A stretch of DNA of 48,177 bases from Arthrobacter sp. M2012083 (GTDB taxonomy: Bacteria; Actinomycetota; Actinomycetes; Actinomycetales; Micrococcaceae). Under the pieces are notes generated by a model. It saw only the letters and a program-made list of their open reading frames with translations, made no database searches and had not been told where the DNA came from. Every line of letters begins with the position of its first letter. The first letter of the stretch is position 1. Shown here piece after piece: positions 1-8,603 of the stretch. Made by a program: the position numbers and the translations under genes. The DNA lies in the NCBI RefSeq assembly GCF_000281065.1, contig NZ_AKKK01000052.1, positions 1 through 48,177 of the forward strand, written 5' to 3'.

Positions 1-394
1 GCGGGGGGGGGGGGGGGGGGAGCCACACCGTGGTCAGGGCAAAGGGCAGGACAGGCAGGCCCGCTTGGCGGGCAACGGTGACCACCACCGGGGTGAGGAG
101 CACCGCCGTCGTATCCAGCGACAGGAACACCGTGCTCAAGGTGGCAAACGAGGCCAAAAGCAACCATAGGAGGATGCTGCGTCCACGCCCCCAACCGCGC
201 AGATGACGGGCTATCCACTGGAAGGCGCCGGCCTCACTGACGAGTTCTGTCACCACGGTCATGGCAACCACAAAGCCAAGGATGGGTGCCACCCGGTCTA
301 CCAGCACCGCCACTTCCTGCCAGGGCAGGACACCCGTGGCCACGGTAATCCCACCAGCCACCAGGAGGACCAACCCAATGATCGCCAAACGCAT
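1..394 (-). CDS. Ion permease, ArsB/SLC13-like, N-terminal part only
   Basis: The frame opens at ATG 394 and runs off the left edge of the window, so about 125 residues are visible. It is strongly hydrophobic, with a first membrane segment at residues 1-24 (MRLAIIGLVLLVAGG) and a later stretch TVFLSLDTTAVLLTP that resembles the Asn/Asp-containing core motif of the ion transporter (ArsB/CitMHS/SLC13) superfamily. A role as an anion or arsenite-type permease is inferred from that motif; the substrate cannot be read. The last codons run into a G homopolymer at 3-20 that would encode poly-proline and is probably not real sequence. The gene is divergent from the DM13 gene. Confidence 0.6.
   Translation of the reverse strand, partial: MRLAIIGLVLLVAGGITVATGVLPWQEVAVLVDRVAPILGFVVAMTVVTELVSEAGAFQWIARHLRGWGRGRSILLWLLLASFATLSTVFLSLDTTAVLLTPVVVTVARQAGLPVLPFALTTVWLPPPPPP
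3..20. repeat. 18-base G homopolymer at the window edge
   Basis: Eighteen consecutive G residues lie inside what should be a transporter coding frame. A run this long is otherwise absent from the window. It is more likely a sequencing or assembly artefact at a contig end (poly-G tails are typical of two-colour Illumina chemistry) than a biological tract. Confidence 0.8.
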
Positions 395-498
395 GGAACG
401 GATTCTAAGCCCGGGCCCTGTGTCCCTCCTCCGCGCCACGGGGGCAACGTGTCATCGGATCGTAAGCAATGGAGCACCCACAACGGTCCTGCGAAGCC

Positions 499-504
499 TA
501 GCCT
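499..504 (+). promoter_or_regulatory. Leaderless -10 box for the DM13 gene
   Basis: TAGCCT fits the actinobacterial -10 pattern TANNNT and ends six bases before ATG 511, so transcription would begin at or near the start codon. No good -35 hexamer is visible. Confidence 0.45.
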
Positions 505-510
505 TGGAGC

Positions 511-1131
511 ATGAACTCACTGTGGAGCATGAACCGATTCCGGAGACTGGTCCGGGCCCACAGGATGCTTGCCGCCGTGGCAGGTTTGGCGATCCTTTCA
601 GCCGTGGTGGTGGGGGCAGCGCTGTTCCAACCGTGGCGCCTCTTCACCAGCAGCAGCCTCAACGAAGCGCTGCCCGCTGCACCGTTTGCCGCGAGCTCGG
701 GACCTGCCGACAAACCCGCGGCCCAAGGCTCACCACCGTCCACGGAGTCCGGACCCGCGGCGCCGATTCCTACATCGCCCGTCCCTGCAGCTCCGGTGAT
801 TCTTAGCTCGGGTTCTTTCCAATCCCAGGAGCATGAGACCACCGGCACGGCCCATCTGGTGAAACTCGCCGATGGTAGCCATCTTCTGCGGCTCGAGAAT
901 CTGGCCAGCAGCGACGGTCCCGACGTCAAAGTCTGGTTGAGCAGCCTGGAAGCCGGTGGCGACTGGTTCAAGTACCGTTCGGGGCGATATGTGGATCTGG
1001 GTGCGATCAAAGCCACGCACGGTAACCACAACTACGCCATCCCTGCCGGGACCGACGTCGCCGGACTGACGTCCGTGGTCCTATGGTGTGACCGCTTCAG
1101 CGTTGCGTTCGGATCGGCCCCACTCACCTGA
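511..1131 (+). CDS. Membrane-anchored DM13 domain protein
   Basis: The protein has 206 residues. Residues about 18-42 form a hydrophobic signal-anchor, followed by a Pro/Ala/Ser-rich linker (about 50-95) and a C-terminal DM13 domain (about 100-206). The domain shows its usual features: GTAHLVKLADG, LRLENL, GPDVKVWLS, an NHNYAIP segment and a single cysteine in SVVLWCDRF near the end. DM13 domains are proposed to act in extracellular redox or electron-transfer reactions; the exact role here is unknown. The start at 511 is supported by a -10 box six bases upstream; ATG 529 is an in-frame alternative. It is monocistronic, followed by a long inverted repeat. Confidence 0.8.
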   Translation: MNSLWSMNRFRRLVRAHRMLAAVAGLAILSAVVVGAALFQPWRLFTSSSLNEALPAAPFAASSGPADKPAAQGSPPSTESGPAAPIPTSPVPAAPVILSSGSFQSQEHETTGTAHLVKLADGSHLLRLENLASSDGPDVKVWLSSLEAGGDWFKYRSGRYVDLGAIKATHGNHNYAIPAGTDVAGLTSVVLWCDRFSVAFGSAPLT

Positions 1132-1132
1132 C

Positions 1133-1197
1133 GCGTTGTGAGGCCCGCTCTGCGCGCTTTGGGCGAGTCTTGGGGCGTAAAGCGGGCCTCGTAACGC
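1133..1197. terminator. Long inverted repeat after the DM13 gene
   Basis: The arms GCGTTgtGAGGCCCGCT (1133-1149) and AGCGGGCCTCgtAACGC (1181-1197) pair over 15 of 17 positions around a 31-base loop. It begins two bases after the DM13 stop codon and could act as a terminator, but there is no T-run, so it may instead be an intergenic palindromic element. Confidence 0.5.
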
Positions 1198-1219
1198 CGG
1201 GGAAGGCTTACGGAGGACG

Positions 1220-1225
1220 TAGGAT
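1220..1225 (+). promoter_or_regulatory. Leaderless -10 box for the FAH-family gene
   Basis: TAGGAT ends six bases before ATG 1232. It matches TANNNT and the spacing seen at other leaderless starts in this window. A GGAGG at 1212-1216 is too far upstream (15 bases) to be a normal ribosome site. Confidence 0.45.
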
Positions 1226-1231
1226 GTCATC

Positions 1232-2080
1232 ATGACTTCGCCGCTTCCCCGTCGCATCGCCCGTGTTCGCCCCACCTCGCCGCACGCACCGGACGAGCAG
1301 TTCTTCGTAGCCAACGACGCCAGGGATTTCGACTCGGCCGCCGGAACCCAGTGGACCGTGGTGGTCTCCCCTTTCCCGGGATCGAGGGCGAACGCCAACA
1401 GCCCTGCCAGGGAGGGGTGGGGGCTTGGCGATGTGGTCAGCCAGGATTCGTTCGCTTTCCTGGCCCCCTCGGTGCCGGTCAACGTCTTGGGCATGGCCCA
1501 CAACACCGGGCAGCCCGGCAGGGACCTGCCGCCCCAGGCCTTCCACAAAGCAGCATCGAGCGTCATTGGACCCGGCGAAGCAATCCAGCTGAGCTCCACC
1601 GTGGGTTACGTGGACCCGGAAGCTGAACTGACCGTCGTCGTCGCGCGTGCCGCGCGAGGTTTGACCCTGGAAACGGCGAGGTCGGCAATCCTTGGCTACA
1701 CCATCGGCAATGATGTCTCCGCCCGAGACCTCCAGAAGACCGACGAACTCTGGATCAGCGCCAAAAGCCAGGACACGTTCACGCCCGTCGGCCCGTGGAT
1801 AGTCACGGACCTGGATGCCTCGAACCTTGAAATTGGTATCGTCCACAACGGCCACGCCCTCAGGACCGCCGGCTCAGCTGATCTCGGCTGGAACGTGGCC
1901 GAGATCATGGTGTATCTGACCTCGTTCATGACCCTCCAACCCGGCGACCTTGTGCTCTCAGGGTTCCCCGCAGAGTGTGCGCGAATCCAACCCGGCGACA
2001 CCGTGGTGTGCAGGGTGGAAGGAATCGGCGAGCTTCACAACCCCGTCACAGGTGCTTCCTGGGAGGACCTGCCCGCATAG
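1232..2080 (+). CDS. Fumarylacetoacetate hydrolase (FAH) family protein
   Basis: The protein has 282 residues, typical of single-domain FAH-superfamily enzymes that hydrolyse or decarboxylate 2-oxo acids in catabolism. The family core is clear: VGYVDPEAELTVVVAR carries the metal-binding acidic residues, followed by GYTIGNDVSARDLQ, the KSQDTFTPVGPWIV segment with the conserved Lys and Pro, and a late GDLVLSGFP segment. That last segment reads GFP where most members have GTP. The true substrate cannot be told from sequence, and no neighbouring catabolic genes help. Its start is supported by a -10 box placed for a leaderless transcript. GtrA follows 18 bases downstream. Confidence 0.85.
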   Translation: MTSPLPRRIARVRPTSPHAPDEQFFVANDARDFDSAAGTQWTVVVSPFPGSRANANSPAREGWGLGDVVSQDSFAFLAPSVPVNVLGMAHNTGQPGRDLPPQAFHKAASSVIGPGEAIQLSSTVGYVDPEAELTVVVARAARGLTLETARSAILGYTIGNDVSARDLQKTDELWISAKSQDTFTPVGPWIVTDLDASNLEIGIVHNGHALRTAGSADLGWNVAEIMVYLTSFMTLQPGDLVLSGFPAECARIQPGDTVVCRVEGIGELHNPVTGASWEDLPA

Positions 2081-2098
2081 TGTGTCAGGCTTAACCCC

Positions 2099-2584
2099 AT
2101 GGAGATATCAGCGGAGGCCACTGACCTGCGCCCGTCTCCCCGTCACAAGCCACTACGCCAGCTTCATCGTGGCGTCCTGAAGTACCCGGTGGTCCGGCAA
2201 ATGATCCGCTTCACCGGGGTTGGCGTCGTATGCACGGCGAGTTCCCTGGCCATCTATGCCTTGCTGCGTCCTTGGATTGATCCCCAACTGGCCAACGCTG
2301 TGGCCCTGATCCTGACGTCGCTGATGAACACGGCCCTGAACCGCAGGCTGACGTTCAAAATCACGGGCCACAGGAAGCGCACGCAAGATCACCTCAGTGG
2401 CGTGGTGGTCATTGCAATTGCGCTGATCATCACCGGGGGAAGCCTTGGCGTGCTGCATCTCCTCCGGCCCGAAGCCACTGTGGCCGAGGAGCTCTGGACC
2501 ACTACATTGTCCGGGTTCGTGGCCACGGCCGTGCGGTTCACCCTGTTGCGGCACTGGATTTTCCGGCGAGCCAGGCACGTATAG
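2099..2584 (+). CDS. GtrA-family membrane protein
   Basis: The protein has 161 residues and four predicted membrane segments in two pairs (about 34-54, 62-79, 99-119 and 133-152), the classic GtrA layout. The segment RFTGVGVVCTASSLAIYALL and the ALNRRLTF motif between the pairs match the family. GtrA proteins are thought to move lipid-linked sugars across the cytoplasmic membrane or help cell-wall glycosylation. There is no clear ribosome site at ATG 2099. It converges on the NAD operon with an 18-base gap; a small GAGCC/GGCTC hairpin covers the junction. Confidence 0.85.
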   Translation: MEISAEATDLRPSPRHKPLRQLHRGVLKYPVVRQMIRFTGVGVVCTASSLAIYALLRPWIDPQLANAVALILTSLMNTALNRRLTFKITGHRKRTQDHLSGVVVIAIALIITGGSLGVLHLLRPEATVAEELWTTTLSGFVATAVRFTLLRHWIFRRARHV

Positions 2585-2602
2585 CGAGCCCGGCCACCGG
2601 CT

Positions 2603-3769
2603 CTAGCCCGGCTGCGGTGCCGCCAGATTCCGAACACGTCCGACGGCGGTTTCCACGGCAACGGCTGCCTGTTCCAGTTCGGCGTTCGTGACAGTTGCCG
2701 TGAAGCTGAAACGCACCGCAGTCTGCGCCGTTTCAGGGGCGATGCCGACGGCAACCAGCACCGGCGAGGGCGCGTCCGATCCTGCCGCGCAGGCTGAGCC
2801 ACTTGAACACACCACACCAAGCCGCTCAAGCTCCAGCAGTACCGACTCGCCGCTGGTGCCCGGGAAGCAGAAAGAAGCCACTGAAGGCAGCCGTTGGCTA
2901 CGGTGACCGGTGAGCAAGGCATCCGGTACGGTGGCGAGGATCTGATCGATGAATTGATTCCGCAGAGCGGAAACCCGCGCAGCCTGTTCGGGTTGCTCAG
3001 CGTGGGAGAGCCTGAGCGCCGTGGACAGCGCCACGGCTCCGCCCACGTTCTCTGTGCCCGAGCGCCTTGCCCTCTCCTGGCCCCCACCATGAATCAGGGG
3101 TTCCATCCGCAGGCGGCCTTTGGTGAACAGGACTCCGGATCCCTTCGGCGCACCAAGTTTGTGTCCGGACATGCTCAGTGCATCCACGCCAAGTGCCTTG
3201 ACGTCCAGCGGCAACCATCCGGCGGCTTGCACCGCATCAGTGTGGAAAGGCACGCCGTGCTCCCGCGATACCGCCGCCAAGGCAGCAATCGGTTGGACGG
3301 TTCCGATCTCGTTGTTCGCGTACATGATGCTGACCAAAGCGGTTTGGGGCCTTATCGTCGCCCGCAGGTCGTCGATCGATACCAAGCCTTCTCCATCCAC
3401 CGGCAGCACATCCACGGCGAACCCGTGCACACGCTCCAGGTAGCGTGCCGACTCTTCCACCGCGGGATGCTCGATTGCGCTGATGACCACCCTGTTCAGC
3501 GAAGGGTCGCTCGCTTGGCGGGCCAGCGCAATGCCCTTAACAGCAAGATTGTCCGCTTCCGTGCCTCCGGAGGTGAAGGTCACTTCTCCGGCACGGCAGT
3601 TCAGGACCTTTGCGACGCCGGACCGGGCCTCTGCGAGCGCAGCTGCTGCCGCTTCGCCCAGGCTGTGATGGCTGGAGGGGTTGCCGAACTCTCCGCTCAG
3701 GTACGGCCACATGGCTTCGAGGGCCTCGCGGCGAACCGGAGTGGTGGCGGCGGCGTCAAGGAAGATCAT
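2603..3769 (-). CDS. Cysteine desulfurase (NifS/IscS-like) of the NAD operon
   Basis: The protein has 388 residues, a full-length class V PLP-dependent aminotransferase fold. It shows the PLP-contacting H101 (AIEH), the Schiff-base lysine K204 in SMSGHKLGAPKG, and the catalytic cysteine C327 in CSSGSACAAGSDAPS. It takes sulfur from cysteine as a persulfide. As the last gene of the nadABC operon, 13 bases after nadC, it very likely supplies sulfur for the 4Fe-4S cluster of NadA; a desulfurase (nadS) sits in the same place in the Corynebacterium glutamicum NAD operon. A general iron-sulfur or tRNA thiolation role is the alternative. Confidence 0.9.
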   Translation of the reverse strand: MIFLDAAATTPVRREALEAMWPYLSGEFGNPSSHHSLGEAAAAALAEARSGVAKVLNCRAGEVTFTSGGTEADNLAVKGIALARQASDPSLNRVVISAIEHPAVEESARYLERVHGFAVDVLPVDGEGLVSIDDLRATIRPQTALVSIMYANNEIGTVQPIAALAAVSREHGVPFHTDAVQAAGWLPLDVKALGVDALSMSGHKLGAPKGSGVLFTKGRLRMEPLIHGGGQERARRSGTENVGGAVALSTALRLSHAEQPEQAARVSALRNQFIDQILATVPDALLTGHRSQRLPSVASFCFPGTSGESVLLELERLGVVCSSGSACAAGSDAPSPVLVAVGIAPETAQTAVRFSFTATVTNAELEQAAVAVETAVGRVRNLAAPQPG

Positions 3770-3782
3770 GGCGGAATCGCCT

Positions 3783-4661
3783 TCAGTTCCGTGTGGCTTT
3801 GAGTTCGACGTCGAGGCCGAGGTCGAGGGCGGTCACGCTGTGGGTCAAGCCCCCGATGGAAATGACGTCCACGCCCGTTGAAGCGATTTCGGTGACAGTG
3901 TTGATGTTCACGTTGCCGCTGGCCTCCACGATAGCCCGCCCGTCCACCTGCTTGACTCCGGCCCGGAGTTCCTCAAGGGAGAAGTTGTCCAGCATGATGG
4001 TGTCCACACCGGCCGCCAGCACCGGTTCGATTTGCTCGGCCCTGTCCACTTCGACTTCGAAGTGCGTGGTGTGGCCAAGCTGGGCTTTGGCGGCAACCAG
4101 CAATTCGGTCAGCTTGGTTGGGTCGCCCCCGGTCATGACTGCCAGGTGGTTGTCCTTGGCCAGAACGGCATCGGAAAGGCTGTAGCGGTGGTTCGCTCCC
4201 CCACCGCAGCGCACCGCGTAACGTTCCAGAACGCGGAGTCCGGGCGTCGTCTTGCGGGTATCAGTGATCCGTGCACGCGTCCCTTCCACTAGCCTCACGA
4301 ATTCCGCGGTCTTGGTGGCGATGGCACTCATCCGCTGTACAAGGTTCAGGCCGACTCTTTCGGCAAGCAGCACTGAGCGGGCCCTGCCACTGACCCGGGC
4401 GAGGTGGGTTCCGGCGTCGAACGCTTCACCGTCAGCGAGCAGCAGCTCAACCTGGGTGTCCGGGTCCACAAGCTTCATTGCGTCGCGGAAAACGGTACCG
4501 CCGCTAAAGACTCCGGGAACGCGCGCGTTCAGCACGGCGGTCGCCCTGGCGTCGGCGGGGATCAGCAGTTGCGAGGTGATATCGCCGCTGGGTGCGTCCT
4601 CCGCGAATGCCCGTTCCAGGATGTCCCGGACGGGGGCTGCGGGGAGGGTCAGGTTAGTCAT
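3783..4661 (-). CDS. nadC: Nicotinate-nucleotide pyrophosphorylase (quinolinate phosphoribosyltransferase)
   Basis: The 292-residue protein converts quinolinate and PRPP to nicotinate mononucleotide, CO2 and pyrophosphate, the third de novo NAD step. Motifs are intact: EDAPSGDITS near the N-terminus, RITDTRKTTPGLR and CGGGANHRYSL for quinolinate and phosphate binding, KDNH, EVEVD, LDNFS, and the C-terminal EASGNVN and SIGGLTHS loops of the barrel. Its start overlaps the end of nadB by eight bases, so the two are translationally coupled. Confidence 0.96.
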   Translation of the reverse strand: MTNLTLPAAPVRDILERAFAEDAPSGDITSQLLIPADARATAVLNARVPGVFSGGTVFRDAMKLVDPDTQVELLLADGEAFDAGTHLARVSGRARSVLLAERVGLNLVQRMSAIATKTAEFVRLVEGTRARITDTRKTTPGLRVLERYAVRCGGGANHRYSLSDAVLAKDNHLAVMTGGDPTKLTELLVAAKAQLGHTTHFEVEVDRAEQIEPVLAAGVDTIMLDNFSLEELRAGVKQVDGRAIVEASGNVNINTVTEIASTGVDVISIGGLTHSVTALDLGLDVELKATRN

Positions 4662-6477
4662 GGACGAGGCTCGCTTTCCGGCTCATGGTGTATCGCATGT
4701 CAAAATCCTCGACGGCGGCTGGTTCGCTTACGCTGTCACTGCGGTAGTGTGCTCCCAGCGACTCCCGACGCTCCCGGGCCGCGTGGACGAGCAACTGTGC
4801 CGCCAACATCAGATTTGAATCCTCATGCTCCCGGACATCCAGGGAACCCGGAACATTCAACGGCCGGACATCCCGCGCCCAAGCAGCCAAAGAGACACCA
4901 GCCTCTCGGAGCAGGCCGCCATGACGCAAAACCCCGGCCTTTGCAGTCATCAACCGCCGCAAAGCCCCCCGCGAAAACACCCCCGCCTGCCCAAAGGACG
5001 CCTCACGGGCACCCGGCCCCGGCAAAGACTCAAACTCCCAGGAAACAGGATCCGTCAGGTCTTCGCCCAACTCATCCAGCGGCGCCGGAGGCCCCGACAG
5101 CGCCGTTGTCTCGTGAGCGCCCGAACCGGCCGCCGAGCTTGCGAGGCGATCGCCCGTACGAGGCGCGAGCGCAGGCGCCAAGGGGCCTGCGGCGTCGCGG
5201 TCAACAGCGAGGAACGCCTCAACAGCCCTGCGCCCGAACACCAGGCCCTCGAGCAGGGAGTTGCTGGCCAGCCGGTTGGCACCTTGCACACCGGTACAGG
5301 CAACCTCGCCCGCAGCGAGCAGCCCGGGAACAGAAGTCCGGCCGTGAAGGTCTGTGACCACGCCTCCCATCCAGTAGTGGGCCGCTGGTGCGACGGGAAC
5401 AAGTTGCCGGGTCCAGTCAACGCCGGCCTGGCGCGTCCGTTTGCTGAGGGTGGGGAAACGCTTGGCCAGGAAGCCTTGGCCCCGCTGCTCTTCGATCACG
5501 GTGGCGTCGAGGAAGACGTGGCCGTTGGGGTCGCCGAGTTTTGCCAGGTGCAGGGCGATGCTGCGGGAGACGACGTCCCGTGGCGCGAGTTCTGCGTCAG
5601 GGTGGTAATCGGGCATGAACCGGAACCCGTTGGCATCGACCAGGATGGCCCCTTCGCCGCGCACTGCTTCAGAGATGAGCAGGGGGTCGTTGTTCCCTTC
5701 TGCTTCCCTGGCCTCCGCCGGGAGCACCATGCATGTTGGGTGGAACTGGAAGAACTCGAGGTCTGCAACTGCAGCTCCAACACGCCATGCGAGCGCCAAA
5801 CCATCCGCTGTGGCAACCGCCGGGTTGGTGGTTTGCGCGAAAAGCTGCCCGGCTCCGCCCGTGGCGAGGAGGACGGAGTCGCCGTGGACGCCGAGGTGGC
5901 GTCCGTCATGGAGGAAATTTGCTCCCACCACCCTGCCACCCTGCGGTCCGCCCAACGAGAGCGACGTGACCTGGGCGTGCCCGATGACTTGGATCCTGCC
6001 CGCGGCTTGGAAATCCAGGACTGTCCTGATCAGCGCGGCCGCCACCCCGGCACCGGTGGCGTCGCCGCCGGCGTGCAGGATGCGCGGAGCTGAGTGGGCG
6101 GCTTCGAGACCCAAGGCGGGGTCGCCGTCGTCGTCGAGGTCGAACTGCACGCCGAACCGTCCCAGCCCCGCGATGTCCAACCGCGCCTCGGTGCACAACA
6201 CCTGTACTGCTTCTTCGTCGCAGTGGCCTGCCCCTGCTGTGAGGGTGTCAGCGATGTGCGCAGCCACCGTGTCCCCGGGGGCCGGCTCGTCCAGTACTGC
6301 GGAGATCCCACCTTGGGCGTAGTAGGTGTTGCTGTCCGCGAGCGCACACTTGGTCAGCAGTACCACTTCCGCGCCGGCTTCCGCGGCGAGCAGCGCTGAG
6401 TACAGCCCTGCAATTCCGCTTCCGACGACGATCAGCCGCTTGGGGGCAGGCCCTCCAGCAACGTTCGCTGTAGTCAT
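4654..6477 (-). CDS. nadB: L-aspartate oxidase
   Basis: The protein has 607 residues, within the usual range for NadB but with a low-complexity Ala/Pro-rich insert near residues 430-480. It oxidises L-aspartate to iminoaspartate with FAD and passes the product to NadA. The N-terminal dinucleotide-binding motif VGSGIAGLYSALLAAEAG (from G19), the SNTYYAQGGISAVL flavin loop and the late GANRLASNSLLEGLVFGRRA motif of the succinate dehydrogenase/NadB flavoprotein family are all present. It lies 57 bases after nadA and overlaps nadC. Confidence 0.95.
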   Translation of the reverse strand: MTTANVAGGPAPKRLIVVGSGIAGLYSALLAAEAGAEVVLLTKCALADSNTYYAQGGISAVLDEPAPGDTVAAHIADTLTAGAGHCDEEAVQVLCTEARLDIAGLGRFGVQFDLDDDGDPALGLEAAHSAPRILHAGGDATGAGVAAALIRTVLDFQAAGRIQVIGHAQVTSLSLGGPQGGRVVGANFLHDGRHLGVHGDSVLLATGGAGQLFAQTTNPAVATADGLALAWRVGAAVADLEFFQFHPTCMVLPAEAREAEGNNDPLLISEAVRGEGAILVDANGFRFMPDYHPDAELAPRDVVSRSIALHLAKLGDPNGHVFLDATVIEEQRGQGFLAKRFPTLSKRTRQAGVDWTRQLVPVAPAAHYWMGGVVTDLHGRTSVPGLLAAGEVACTGVQGANRLASNSLLEGLVFGRRAVEAFLAVDRDAAGPLAPALAPRTGDRLASSAAGSGAHETTALSGPPAPLDELGEDLTDPVSWEFESLPGPGAREASFGQAGVFSRGALRRLMTAKAGVLRHGGLLREAGVSLAAWARDVRPLNVPGSLDVREHEDSNLMLAAQLLVHAARERRESLGAHYRSDSVSEPAAVEDFDMRYTMSRKASLVHD

Positions 6478-6534
6478 GTGAGGCTCGATTCGGCTAGTCC
6501 GGGGTGAAGTGCCTGATGGGGTGGGCCGACTGGC

Positions 6535-7842
6535 TTAGGCCGGCTTGGCGGCCAGCATGCGCTCCAGCGCAATCTTGGCGTTTTCCTGCACGGAGTCGTC
6601 CACCGTGATCCGGTTGACAATGCGTCCTTCCACGAGCTCCTCAAGGACCCAGGCGAGATAGCCAGGGTGGATGCGGTACATGGTGGAGCACGGGCAGATG
6701 ACGGGATCGAGGCAGAAGATGGTGTGCTGCGGGTTTTCGGCGGCGAGCCTGTTCACCATGTTGATCTCGGTGCCGATAGCGAACGTGGTGGGTTCGGTTG
6801 CGGCAGCGATGGCCTTCTTGATGAAGTCGGTGGAACCGGCGGAGTCGGCGGCGTCCACTACCTCCATGGGGCACTCGGGGTGGACGATCACGTTGACGCC
6901 AGGGAAGTCCAGCCGGGCTTTTTCGATCTGGCCTACGTTGAAGCGCTTGTGGACTGAGCAGAAGCCGTGCCAGAGGATGACGCGGGAGTCCAGGAGCGCT
7001 TGTTCGTCGTTGCCGCCGAGTTCCTTGCGCGGGTTCCACATGGGCATCTGTTCCAGCGGGACGCCCAGTGCCTTGGCGGTGTTGCGGCCCAAGTGCTGAT
7101 CGGGGAAGAACAGGACCCGCTGACCGCGCTCGAAAGCCCATTCCAGGACCACTTTGGCATTGGACGAGGTGCAGACGATCCCACCGTTGCGCCCACAGAA
7201 CGCCTTGAGCGCAGCGGACGAGTTCATGTACGTGACGGGGATGACGGGTACACGCCCGGATGCGTCAGCCTCAGTGCCGAATATGTCCTCCAACTGCTCC
7301 CAGCATTCCTCAACGGAGTCTTCGTCTGCCATGTCCGCCATGGAGCAACCCGCAGCGAGGTTCGGCAGGATCACGGCCTGTTCAGGCGTTGAGAGGATGT
7401 CCGCGGTCTCGGCCATGAAGTGGACCCCGCAGAAGATAATTGCTTCGGCGTCCGGCTTGGTCAGTGCTGCGTTGGCGAGCTGGAACGAATCGCCGACGAA
7501 GTCCGCGTACTGGATGACTTCGTCTCGCTGGTAGAAGTGGCCCAAGATAACGGCGCGGTCCCCCAGCGTCGCTTTGGCGGCCCGGATGCGGGCGTCAAGT
7601 TCGGCGTCGGTGGCTTTCTTGTACTCTTCCGGCAGCTGGCCTTGGCGCGGCGTGGCTTTGGGCGCAACGTCGTCGCTTGAGGCGCCCGGGCCGTAGGCGG
7701 GCTCACCGGCGAGGGACTCGGCAAGATCGTACTCCCATGGGCCCCTGGCCAAGGCCGGGCTGCACGTGGACCCTGCGCGGGAGAGGCCTTTCTCGGCTTC
7801 TTCGCGAGTGATCAGCTGGACGGCAGTGTTGACGCTGCTCAT
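6535..7842 (-). CDS. nadA: Quinolinate synthase A
   Basis: The 435-residue protein condenses iminoaspartate with dihydroxyacetone phosphate to quinolinate using a 4Fe-4S cluster. The three cluster cysteines are C166 (AAGCSMADMA), C295 (WHGFCSVHKRF) and C383 (ICPCSTMYRIHPGYL). Substrate motifs ILGHFYQRDE, VTYMNSSA and FFPDQHLGRNTA are also clear. C166 and C295 are 129 residues apart, against 87 in the E. coli enzyme (C113, C200), and there is an N-terminal extension of about 70 residues; both mark the long actinobacterial type. Its ATG overlaps the nrtR stop as ATGA. Confidence 0.97.
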   Translation of the reverse strand: MSSVNTAVQLITREEAEKGLSRAGSTCSPALARGPWEYDLAESLAGEPAYGPGASSDDVAPKATPRQGQLPEEYKKATDAELDARIRAAKATLGDRAVILGHFYQRDEVIQYADFVGDSFQLANAALTKPDAEAIIFCGVHFMAETADILSTPEQAVILPNLAAGCSMADMADEDSVEECWEQLEDIFGTEADASGRVPVIPVTYMNSSAALKAFCGRNGGIVCTSSNAKVVLEWAFERGQRVLFFPDQHLGRNTAKALGVPLEQMPMWNPRKELGGNDEQALLDSRVILWHGFCSVHKRFNVGQIEKARLDFPGVNVIVHPECPMEVVDAADSAGSTDFIKKAIAAATEPTTFAIGTEINMVNRLAAENPQHTIFCLDPVICPCSTMYRIHPGYLAWVLEELVEGRIVNRITVDDSVQENAKIALERMLAAKPA

Positions 7843-8549
7843 GGTGTACTCCTGTTGTCTGGCCCGAGGCCGGGCGTGCCGGTGAAGCGGTAGAGGCGTG
7901 GTGGGCGGTGCTTTCCGCCTTGGAGGTATTCACCGGTTTCTTCGATTTCCGGTGTTGCCTTGATGTGCCTGCGGAAGTTAGCGGGATCCAGCTGGCGGTC
8001 CAGCACAGCTTCGTAGACTTCGCGGACTTGGGCGAGCGTGAAGAACTCTCCCAGCAGGTGGTACGCGATGGACCCGTAAGCCATCTTGTTGCGCAGCCGC
8101 CACAGGGCGTAGTCCACGATTGCGTTGTGGTCAAAGGCCAGCTCGCCGAGCCGGTCCGCCCGGAACCAGCGCACATTCTCGGATTCGTCGGCGAGGGCAG
8201 CTTCGGTGGGTTGAACCAAAGCCCAGTACACGATGGAGACGACCCGCTGTGTGGGTGACCTGTGGAGGCCTCCAAACGCGTAAAGCTGCTCAAGGTAGTG
8301 GGGCGCCAGGCCGGTGGTCTCGCGGAGGTTCCGCGAAGCCGCGTCCTGGAGCGATTCGTCGTGGGCCAACGGCCCGCCCGGGAGAGCCCACATGTCTTTA
8401 TAGGGCTCGCGAATGCGGCGGACCAGCGGTAGCCACAGCGTGGGACGGCCGGACTTTTCACTGGGGCGGAGGGCGAATATCACCGTTGAAATAGCCAACG
8501 ACGGCGGCGCGAGCCGCCTCTCGGCGACGTTTGCTGAGTTGGTGTTCAC
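7839..8549 (-). CDS. nrtR: Nudix-related transcriptional regulator of NAD synthesis (NrtR/NdnR type)
   Basis: The N-terminal half is a Nudix fold (LWLPLVRRIREPYKDMWALPGGPLAHDESLQDAASRNLRETTGL) with a degenerate Nudix box, RNLRETTGL replacing the catalytic REUxEE core, as expected for a sensor rather than a hydrolase. The C-terminal part (about 150-225) fits the winged-helix of NrtR. NrtR proteins repress NAD genes and release DNA on binding ADP-ribose or related ligands. It is the first gene of the operon, with a 29-bp dyad upstream. GTG 8549 is preferred because GAGG (8558-8561) lies eight bases ahead; GTG 8558 overlaps that ribosome site. Confidence 0.88.
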   Translation of the reverse strand: MNTNSANVAERRLAPPSLAISTVIFALRPSEKSGRPTLWLPLVRRIREPYKDMWALPGGPLAHDESLQDAASRNLRETTGLAPHYLEQLYAFGGLHRSPTQRVVSIVYWALVQPTEAALADESENVRWFRADRLGELAFDHNAIVDYALWRLRNKMAYGSIAYHLLGEFFTLAQVREVYEAVLDRQLDPANFRRHIKATPEIEETGEYLQGGKHRPPRLYRFTGTPGLGPDNRSTP

Positions 8550-8603
8550 GGCGTTCACCTCGCTTCATCGCCGTCCCGAAATGCTCCCCGTAAAGCAGGA
8601 GCG

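Noticed and set aside
3..20. Phase-variable poly-G tract
   Set aside because: It sits exactly at the sequence end, is longer than typical tracts and would disrupt a membrane protein; an artefact is simpler.
2894..3802. Open frame of 302 codons on the plus strand opposite the cysteine desulfurase gene
   Set aside because: It mirrors the codon structure of a clearly real gene, has no family signature and no ribosome site; high GC makes such antisense frames common.
4825..6093. Open frame of 422 codons on the plus strand opposite nadB
   Set aside because: The nadB protein is unmistakable on the other strand, and the translated product is low-complexity and Arg/Pro-rich with no domain.
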